Assembly: GCF_901709675.1 (NCBI RefSeq) | Contig: NC_051101.1 | Coordinates: 14,219,416 to 14,283,415 of the forward strand | From: Syngnathus acus | Taxonomy: Eukaryota > Chordata > Actinopteri > Syngnathiformes > Syngnathidae | DNA: 64,000 nucleotides | Direction of reading: 5' to 3' | Part shown: in pieces, positions 56,097 through 64,000 of the stretch | Position numbering within the stretch: the first letter of the stretch is position 1 | Layout: each line of letters opens with the position of its first letter | The notes under the pieces: generated by a model | The model's input: only the letters and a program-made list of their open reading frames with translations | Databases searched by the model: none | Told to the model about the DNA's origin: nothing | Program-made: the position numbers and the translations under genes

Positions 56097-57931
56097 GTGA
56101 GTCTAGAATCAAAAGGGCAAAATTAGAAATAATTGATGCCAACTTCAAAGCAAAGCTCCATTTCACCACTCCATAATGACAGAGGTCGGAACTCCTGCAG
56201 CTCTTGCCCTTGCTTCTTATGTCAAGAAAAAGAAATGTTTGGACTTTTTAGCAATGTCACGGTTAAATTCAGCTTTTTCAATTTGTCTGGCCTGGAATAG
56301 TTTGGCAAAAACATCTGATCATTATTTTGCAGGACTGTGCTAACTGAAGGATTTGTGCCTGAAATTGAAGGCAAGTCAGCCATTTTGGATGAATTCTGGC
56401 TTTCATGATATGTTGAGTCTATTGTGATATATGCTGCTTGCTGTATACGTCGGTGCTTCATATGAAACATGAGTGTGAGGTTCATTGTCAGAATGCTGCG
56501 GGCCATTCCTGAAGGGAAAGATAGCGCTTTTGTTCTCCATCTTCCAGCATCATATCGTTCCGCCTCGCAAATCCCCCACACGAGATCTCCCTCCCCCCAC
56601 CCCCCTCGGCAGTTGGCAGATGTTCGTTCGCTAGCGGCATGTTAATCTTGTCGGGTAAAACGACAACGACAGCGCCCCTGTGAAACGTTTTCTTTTTCAC
56701 TGGGGATGGGCGGAATTTGGTCTTGTTGGGGATTTGATCAAAGTGCCATTTGTACGTATGTTTTGTGAAGCAGAGGAAGCAACACGAAGGGTGCCATTAG
56801 CCATGAAAACAATTGCAACAAAGCTGCCAGCTAGGTAAAAGTAGCAACATTTAAAGCAGTTAATAAGCAGCAATAGTAGTTGAGGAAAAGTCCAAATGAT
56901 GTTTGGGAAAGAGGCGGGATCAATTGCAAACAGGCGACGTAGTACAGATAGCGTCATGATGCAAAAAGAGGCCAGTTTTGCTTCTTACATTCTACCGTCG
57001 ATAAAACGCATTCTAGCTATTCGTGTCACTCAAGAACAAAGCAGTCGCTTCCCAAAAGTGCCAATATTAGGGTTTTGACTTTTATTGACGACACGTGAAA
57101 CGTAGTCAGTCATTTGTATAGCTAGCTAGCATTACTGGTTAGCATAGTTTTAGCTCAAATAGCAGTGCCTTTTGTGTACCGGTACTTTATTCAGGTAGCG
57201 TCCATTTTCTTAGGCTCTATCACTTCACTCGGACAGAAATAACTCAATTATTCTTATTATTATTACCAGCCATCTACTTTGTGGACTTTCGGGTTCACCG
57301 CTCGGGCGCATTGTGATAAAGCACTGCACGTAAGCGATGCTTAGCTCATCATATCGACTCATGTTATATTGCACACCATGTTGCCGCCCTGGGCAGTTCT
57401 CTCTGCATTGGGGACGTGTTTGAAATATGTGAAGGGAGAAGCGAGACGGCGGACTCGCCAGATGTTTCCTCGCGAGGTGCCGGCATCGCCTCGCCCTCGG
57501 CGCGACAACAAAGACACGAGGAGAAGAAGGAGTTCACTGAATCATGAAGTTGTCTCCTCTCCCTCGGCGCGTGTGTCACTGATGCGCAACTGCTTGCTTC
57601 ACTCCCATGCATTTCCATGAATAACTCAAACCAATCCGTTCGATGATGTTGGTTAACTTTCATGTTGTTCTCATTTTAAAACATTTCAATGAGATAAAGA
57701 AGTGATTTTCTTTGCTAGTACTTTATGCATGACTTGGTGTGTCTACCAAGTGGCTGAACCGGTAAACAGCCTGGAAAGGTCACTGTGCGTTGGAAGTTGT
57801 TTTTGAAAGAGCCCTCATTTGAGACCCTTTCTGTACATTTTGCGCAATCCAGGCACAGCCCCAAAAGACGGTAAGTATGTCGAAAAGAAGCACCCGAAAG
57901 CTCCGAGTTGCCGGCTGAATAGAAGCTGATG
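56097..57931. other. Unique non-coding DNA
   Basis: C-rich run CCCCCCACCCCCC near 56592-56604. The part 57290-57560 is CpG-containing. GCTAGCTAGCATTAC and similar words sit at 57118-57160. A lone strong donor ACG|GTAAGTATG lies near 57868. No gene recognised. Confidence 0.4.
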
Positions 57932-57973
57932 AGCATATAGCAACGCACTCCTAGCATATAGCAACGCACTCCC
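57932..57973 (+). repeat. 21-bp tandem duplication
   Basis: Two adjacent copies, 57932-57952 and 57953-57973, of a unit beginning AGCATATAGCAACGC, identical except at the last base. Confidence 0.95.
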
Positions 57974-59216
57974 TCCCGCTGGTGCTTTTTCAGCACACAA
58001 TGGCATTTCCCACCCGGCTCTCCCGCGTTCCTTTTATTCCAACCTTCACAATACAAAATTGCCACACGTGACACCTGACATAAAGCTTCGGCGGAACTGT
58101 ACCTGACGTACGCAGAGTTTAAAACCAAAGAAATGAGTGAGGCATAATACTGATCATCCACTCATCGGACCAGTAATTAGAATTATATTTATGTACCATA
58201 ACTTGTTGTTTTGGTCTCTTAATGCTTTTCGACACTATGCTATGTCGCGCTTAACTGCGCTACATGCTATTTGAACTCATTCACTTCCATTGGCAGCTGC
58301 AGACGTCAAAGTTCCATTTTTACCTGCCAATAAGTTCACCTTTGCGTGACTGCATTAGGTGGCTAACAATAAAATAAGCTCAAAATGACTCCGGAGAATG
58401 TGACAGCAGAGTAGTAAATGTAGCCGATTACAATCCAACACTGGGGAGCTTTAGCAACAAACAGCCTCTCTCGTTTGCAAATCAAAAAAACAATTTCGTC
58501 TTCCTCCATCCCCTCCTGTAAATCACGTATGTCCTTTTTTGACGCATGAAAAAAAATCAGGCGCCTGGGCAAGACGACAAATGAGAGGGCACGGCGGGAC
58601 AATATGCGGCCAGACGTGATAGGACAAGACAATCTGGGACGCGAGCGGGAAGTTAGCGGTGAGTTTTATGTGCTTGTTTACTCGGGAAGACGAGAGAGGA
58701 CGATGACGGTCGACGCTAGGTCGCCGTGACAAGCGCGGCTCGGATCGCACGCCTCTCGGAATGAACGGCGGGCGGTAAACCTCGACAAAGTTACTTTGCT
58801 ACAGGGTATTGTGCTCCAACATTGCTAATTCATGTAGCCTCTATGCTAATAGACAAGTAAATAAGCGCCACACCTCAGAGACACACTTTTGTACAGTATT
58901 CTCAAATCGAAATAACAATATAATGTTGCCTTGGTGATTTGGAGTCAAGCTTGGCGTCAACATTTGGACAAATTAGTTTGTTTATCGCTTAACAGCGACA
59001 CTTCATAAAACTTTGCTGTAGAAATTCAAGCACGATGTTGATTGGAATTAAAATTCTATCAGCATGAAGAAGTAAATGATTATTCGGGAGTCTTTTCAAG
59101 TCGACCCGCAACAATGCGATGGAGGATTGTTCTTCTTCTTCTCTGTCGCCAGCTGCTGTTGGGCGTTCAAGCGAGCCGCCGCACGGTAAACACGTTGATG
59201 AAGAGCGCCGGCTGTT
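57974..59216. other. Unique non-coding DNA
   Basis: The part 58540-58770 is CpG-containing and repeat-poor. GCTAA words lie at 58350-58370. TTCTTC repeats at 59130-59140. No gene recognised. Confidence 0.4.
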
Positions 59217-59240
59217 AAAAAAAAAAAAAAAAAAAAAAAA
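59217..59240 (+). repeat. A24 homopolymer
   Basis: Second A24 tract of the window, with CpG-containing unique DNA on both sides. Confidence 0.95.
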
Positions 59241-59263
59241 GAGTTTCCCCCGCCGATGAATAA

Positions 59264-59273
59264 CCATATTAGG
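59264..59273. promoter_or_regulatory. Perfect CArG box (SRF site)
   Basis: CCATATTAGG is a full CC(A/T)6GG site. It is followed by AATTAATGCCGCCGG and TATTAATTAAC in repeat-poor DNA, suggesting a small enhancer. Confidence 0.45.
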
Positions 59274-59330
59274 ATGAATTAATGCCGCCGGTATTAATTA
59301 ACTCACTCACAAAAGCGAGGAGATGAATAC

Positions 59331-59348
59331 ATGATGATGATGATGATG
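59331..59348 (+). repeat. (ATG)6 microsatellite
   Basis: Six exact units. Confidence 0.95.
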
Positions 59349-60148
59349 CAATCAGTCGCTTTAGTTGGTGCAAAATGGAATTTGAAACTTCTTCATGGCA
59401 GAGATGTCAGTCATATTACCCCTGAGGGACGATAAACAGTCGCTAATGCATTCATTCCAAAACATCTATTTTAGGCCTTTATTTTTGGAATAATTCTTAT
59501 ACTTTCTGTTCTATGAGTACTTTTGTCTGTTTTATGGATTTGTTGTTGTTGTTGTTGTTGTCTTCTGAGATTTTTTTTTATTTCATTTTATTCATTTATT
59601 GATTCATTTGAATGCATCATGATGTATCCATGGAGCATAACTGTCATCACATAACTGGCACAACTGTCCAACTGAACTTAGGCAAACATTGCTATTTCCA
59701 TCCAAAAAACAGGAAACAAGTATACAGATATCCCCCAAAAAATATTGGGGAAAAATTGTAGCATAATAACGCTGTTAAAGAAAACTGCTGGAATATATAT
59801 ATTTTTTTTAAACTGAAGAATATAAAGAAAACATACCCCAAAAATAAATCGCTCCAAAGAAAAGTTACTTTTCCAAGTGAATGCCATACGCTTCATTTGT
59901 TAAAGTGCATAATATGCATAGCATCACATAACATATCAAAACAAAGTCCAGAATAGTTTTTGCTTTGACAATATCAACATTTGAGTAAAGCATTTAAATG
60001 ATATTTGTCTGATATTTACTTTTATCAGTGTTCCCTGAGATATTTCTGAGGCGACGGCTGCACAAGTAACACGCAGTGACAGCGGCCTTGATTAAAACAT
60101 GCGGCGGATAATGAAATACGAAGCGACACCGAACTCACAAAGCGAAGT
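59349..60148. other. AT-rich spacer
   Basis: (TTG)7 at 59540-59560, T- and A-rich to about 59990. TTACCCCTGAGGGACGATAAA near 59416 recalls LINE 3' ends but is too short to call. Confidence 0.45.
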
Positions 60149-60165
60149 GGGGGGGGGGGGGGGGG
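60149..60165 (+). repeat. G17 homopolymer
   Basis: Seventeen consecutive G residues followed by ACACACA. Confidence 0.97.
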
Positions 60166-60720
60166 ACACACAATGAAAGCGACGTGTCTCGAGCGCCCGC
60201 TCCAGCGCCCGAGCTCAAAGTCCCACTCTGCCCACCTGCTCGCCACGCGCTCTCCGGAGAAAGGCTCGGCGTCACACGCACCTCCATGATTTATGAGCCA
60301 TCTGTCGTGTCTGATGTTCTTCTGGCCCAAGACAGGATGTTCCCGGCCGGCGCCGCCCCAAGGTCCACGGTAATCAAATTAGGGCCTGGATTGTTCAAAT
60401 GTGCTATAGGTATGCAGCTATACCACGGTACGAGGTACGAAAGGGAATTGCGGCCTGAAGCCAGTTCAGTTTTCTTTAACTTGCAACTGAAATATATTTA
60501 ATGTGTAAGAACAAACTTTATTTAGATGGTATTTTTCATGATGAGAAACAAAATAGATGATGGTGCTATTGCTCAATTGCTAGCATTTACAATCGACATG
60601 TAACTCCAAACAAATGAGTATACTGGGGATACTAAATAACGAACTTTTAAGAACCGCTAGCAACAAAGTGGCTCATATATTGCCATCATTTGTATTCCAT
60701 ATAAATGACGCTGATTGCAC
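60166..60720. other. CpG-containing then AT-rich DNA
   Basis: The part 60180-60400 is CpG-rich and repeat-poor with GAGCGCCCG words; from 60480 AT-rich. No gene recognised. Confidence 0.4.
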
Positions 60721-61220
60721 CTTTAAGTAAACGCCTCGTGAATATGTATGAAGCTCCGCATGGTAATTATCACCAGGTCAAACCCCATTTGCATCTCATT
60801 GGTCTTTTGTGTGCTTTGAACTTGCACTGAATGCAAACTGATTTTTAAACTCCCGTTTTCTTTTCGGACACCTCTAAATTGTCATTAAGCAGAGAATACA
60901 TTCGAGGAGCTTGGTGGGACCAAATACTATTTTGAAATGTTGATTTCCGATTTGCCATGTTTTTGTTCTGGAAACCATTTCATGAGAAGTACAGTTACCC
61001 ATCATGAACAAATGCATCAAACAAAATACAGCAGACTATAAACAGGGTTAACACATGTGTTGTACAAATACAAATGCAAGAACTTCAGCAGTGCGTTCAA
61101 TTGGTCCATAGTTTGTTGCTCTCCATGCACGCGGCCAATGAAGATTGCGTATTTACGGGCTGCCGGGTCTCACTGCTGAGCGGCCGGCCAATTACGCGGC
61201 TCAAAATGTGTTATTCAGCA
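60721..61220. promoter_or_regulatory. Regulatory-like block with octamer site (inferred)
   Basis: ATTTGCAT, the POU octamer, lies at 60787-60794. AAATATGTATGAAG-like and GGTAATTATCACC words stand shortly before it. The middle is AT-richer and 61120-61210 is CpG-containing with CGGCCGGCC. Confidence 0.3.
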
Positions 61221-63672
61221 AAAGCAAATGGCTCCTGACTGCTGTGAGGCAGCACGCTGGGAGCGGCACCGCTAAAAAAAAGAAAAATCTCTTTCATTTG
61301 GGATGTTTTTTTTGTCGTTGTGTTTTTTTGAATGTGCAAAAGAAATGACAGGGCAACAACCACTTAACTAGACCATCTAGGTCGTTTAGCAGGAGAACTG
61401 CTGTGTTCCTCCTCTCGCTGAAGTTGGTCTATTTGGATTTATTTCACTGTTTAAGTCCTTTGAGGGCGCTACTGACGGCTGGCGCACACACACCGGGAAG
61501 AATGGCAACAAGCCAAGTACTTGCCATGTACCGCCCACACCTCCCAAATGACACCGACAGAAGGAGCATATGCTGAAAAGTCACCTCCATCCGCCGTCCT
61601 CTTCTCCAGCAAGCGGGATGCCAAACATTAGCTCAGTATTTGGTTTGCTCGAGTGCAAAAGAGTCTTCAAATTGAGAATGCAAACGGCTGCGATGCATGT
61701 TGCTTTGGGCTCAATCAATATCACAGTGGTGTGCGCGCCGCGCCCCCCACCTGCCATCTTAATGAGGCAAAGACCAATCACTAGCATCCTCCACACCTTT
61801 TTTGATCTCCAAAGCCAAAAGGAGAACAACGGGAGGCGTGACCTTCATTTTTCCCCAACAACTTCAGATGCATCATTTCAATATCCTTGTTATGGCTTTT
61901 TTTTTTTTAAATGCCACTGTAAACATTACAAATGACAAATCAGAGTAATTTTTTCAAATGCCTTTCTGATGAGTCAACGTCATCCAAGTAAAGACGTACA
62001 CTGCTAAAAAAGCAATATTGTTGGTAGGTTAAGATGTTTGTAAACAAGAAGTGCTTCTACTGTTGACCCCTGGGGGAGCGACTCCTTTATGTTAAATGAT
62101 TAACACGTCAGATTTTGCTCTTATGAAAACCATTCATCCAGACTCTTAGTACATCATTGCTAGTTTTTGTATTATTATTTACTGATTTACTACATTTCCT
62201 GAGCCTGCCTATTTTTTGGCCTTTTCTTCATTTATCAAAAATCCTACTGAGCTTTCACACTCCTGCCGCTCCGGCTGCAGGACGCGTCCAGATGTACGGC
62301 ACTATCCGCCAGGTACCTGCAGACACGAGTCATCTGATTCACACGGTGTCACAGCCAGATTTTCTTTGGGGGGGGGGGAGGGGGCACATCCTTTCCTGGC
62401 TGGGCATCTGAAGCCAATGAAAGTTGAACTTTTCTCTCTAATCCCTCAATCTTGTCTAAATTCTAAGCAGTGCTGCTTGATTGTAGCTTGTTTTGAAATC
62501 AATCAATGAAAAAAAAAAGTAATTACAATACTATAAATAACATTTGCTTTGACAGATTCAACACAAGTGACTATGAGATAAACCGCAGAATTGATGCCGC
62601 GGCTCAACTTCACGATTTGCTACTCTGCATTTCAAGATGTATGAGGGTAGTTTTTGCTAAGATTGCAAAAAACATTTTGGGGACATAATTGTTGATTCAT
62701 CACAACATTTTTTTCAACTTGACTCAGTCTACGTGGAAGTAGTTAATTACTGCGCGGAGGGACATTCGAGACAGCGCCGTGAAAAATGGAGGCCACCAAC
62801 GTCGGAGCGAGGCCTGACAGGTGCCCGCATCCCCGTCGCGATTCGCCGCTAGCGTCCGCTCAGGCCGTCCGTGCGACGCATCACAAACAATATTTGCTGA
62901 CTTCTCTTCCCTCTAATTGGTGTGCGATTTCCAAAAAAAAAAGGGGCAACACTGCAACACTGGCATTGTAAATTAGACTGCAGGGTGACTTTTTGCTTAT
63001 TCGTCTTCCTTCTGGGAAAAGCCGGGGGGTGGGCTAACACGAGCGTGTGAGTTAAATGACAAGAAATACACTCTCCAAATTAATTGTTTGTCCCAAACTG
63101 CCGCCTCAGCACGATTTGAACTTGTGAAGCGATTATGTCGACTGCAGCATGAACACAGAGTTGCTAATTGTGGAACGGCACGCTACTCTAGAAAAACAAA
63201 ATGTTGCTGTGAACTTTTCTGTACCATCTCGGCGTGGTAAGTGGTAGCAACCACATGTCAAATATTTCAAATCAATTCAAAGGAATTAGACATGTTTCAG
63301 TTCCGTTGGATATTAGATATGTTTGTCATTTTTAAAGAGGACACAGATTACATCAAGTATTCAAGTAATCCCATTATCTACATTAAAGTAGGTTGCTTCT
63401 AATCAAAATGGCCGACATCCTGTTTGAGACATTTTTCGTGGGTCGTGTTACAACGAACATGTCCGGCCACTTTCAGGCGGATTTATGAAACTAGTGTCGG
63501 GGGCCTAATTTGTTTCCGACTTGTAACACACCCAGAGGCTATCAATTCAATTCAATATTTTTTTTCGACACATATTGCACTGTCATAGAGAAAAGAAAAC
63601 ACTCAAGCTTCAAGGTCACCAGCAGCCAGTGAGCTAAGAATCATATGGTGTACTTGGAAAATGAGCCGTTTT
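61221..63672. other. Unique non-coding DNA
   Basis: G10-type run near 62369-62378, A/T runs at 61276, 61307, 61898 and 62507. The part 62740-62900 is CpG-containing and balanced. TTTGAGGGCGCTAC near 61459 is a weak CTCF-like word. No gene recognised; the 121-codon frame at 61570-61935 ends in a T-run. Confidence 0.4.
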
Positions 63673-63698
63673 GTGCGGCTGCGAATCTGCAGTCGCAC
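63673..63698. repeat. 10-bp inverted repeat (hairpin)
   Basis: GTGCGGCTGC at 63673-63682 and GCAGTCGCAC at 63689-63698 pair over ten positions with one G-U, around a 6-nt spacer GAATCT. Same stem and loop size as the hairpin at 17796-17821 but unrelated sequence. Confidence 0.8.
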
Positions 63699-64000
63699 CT
63701 GTGGAACAAAGGCTAGCTCTTGAATACAAAACCTATAAATGGTCATCATTGTCATCATTCCATTTGTGCTCCCCGCCGAGGCCTTTGTGAATGAATGCGC
63801 GTGGTACTCCAGTGCCATCTGTTGGCTCTAATGAAGGCACTTTTTTCTCTTTCCTTTTTTTGGGCTTAGTTTTGATCACAGGTGCTGTTTGACAGAAGGT
63901 CAAACCTTGGACAAATCCTGGAATCTGTTCACAAGCTGTTGTTTGCTGCTGCTGCTGCTACAAGCGTTGATGCCAATTTGTTCCCCGTAGCTTTTTTTCA
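63699..64000. other. Non-coding DNA with CTCF-like site and (TGC)5
   Basis: On the minus strand 63812-63825 reads CCAACAGATGGCAC, one departure from the CTCF core. (TGC)5 lies at 63944-63958. Nothing else recognised. Confidence 0.45.

Noticed and set aside
59414-59440. Possible LINE 3' tail (ACCCCTGAGGGACGATAAA)
   Set aside because: Only about 20 bp resemble such ends, with no tail repeat or upstream element.
1-64000. CRISPR arrays, bacterial operons, ribosome-binding sites, rRNA or tRNA genes
   Set aside because: No regularly spaced repeat-spacer pattern, no operon-like ORF arrays, no rRNA signature and no tRNA cloverleaf; the DNA is vertebrate in character.

Overview
This window reads as non-coding nuclear DNA of a ray-finned (teleost) fish, probably a percomorph. 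The lineage rests on repeats: a tRNA-derived SINE body common in fish genomes on the minus strand near 12.75-12.93 kb, a LINE 3' end with a TTTGAC tail near 48.2 kb, a degenerate L2/CR1-like reverse transcriptase scrap near 9.0 kb, a complete non-autonomous hAT element with an 8-bp target-site duplication at 52.18-52.96 kb, and many micro- and minisatellites. No bacterial, phage or organellar organisation is present. I recognise no protein-coding gene, tRNA, rRNA or CRISPR array. All long open frames are short, many begin at a non-ATG codon, and none shows a recognisable cellular protein family; the largest ones around 22.8-23.3 kb are frames through a tandem repeat.

Layout: 1-8.1 kb is unique DNA with a CpG-rich stretch (3.1-3.65 kb) and a promoter-like block holding a palindromic CCAAT pair (5.08-5.35 kb). 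From 8.1 to 13 kb come a CTCF-like site, a (CA)44 microsatellite, the LINE fragment, an RFX-type X-box and the SINE. From 13 to 46 kb AT-rich spacers alternate with blocks of 150-700 bp of even composition, few simple repeats and many homeodomain-, SOX/TCF- or CRE-like words (for example 20.1, 21.5, 23.3, 24.8, 34.1-34.7, 36.7 and 38.3 kb). That is how clustered conserved non-coding elements look; conservation itself cannot be seen from one sequence. A compound (TTGG)40(TTGGC)16 array lies at 22.82-23.06 kb and a G-quadruplex-forming GGGCA array at 44.95-45.04 kb. The 46-54 kb part is richest in mobile DNA (diverged tandem repeat, LINE tail, SINE, hAT) and also has a pair of RFX X-boxes (47.82-47.85 kb). 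The 54-64 kb part has several tetranucleotide arrays, more spaced regulatory-like blocks, a perfect CArG box, an octamer site and two CTCF-like sites.

The simplest reading is a gene desert or a very large intron near a developmental regulator, but the gene cannot be named from this window. A few splice-bounded segments (38.31-38.33 kb minus, 38.73-38.89 kb plus, 56.02-56.10 kb plus) are possible isolated exons and need transcript evidence. I did not find an undescribed gene system; the most useful leads are the X-box pair, the CTCF-like series, the candidate exons and the CNE-like blocks.
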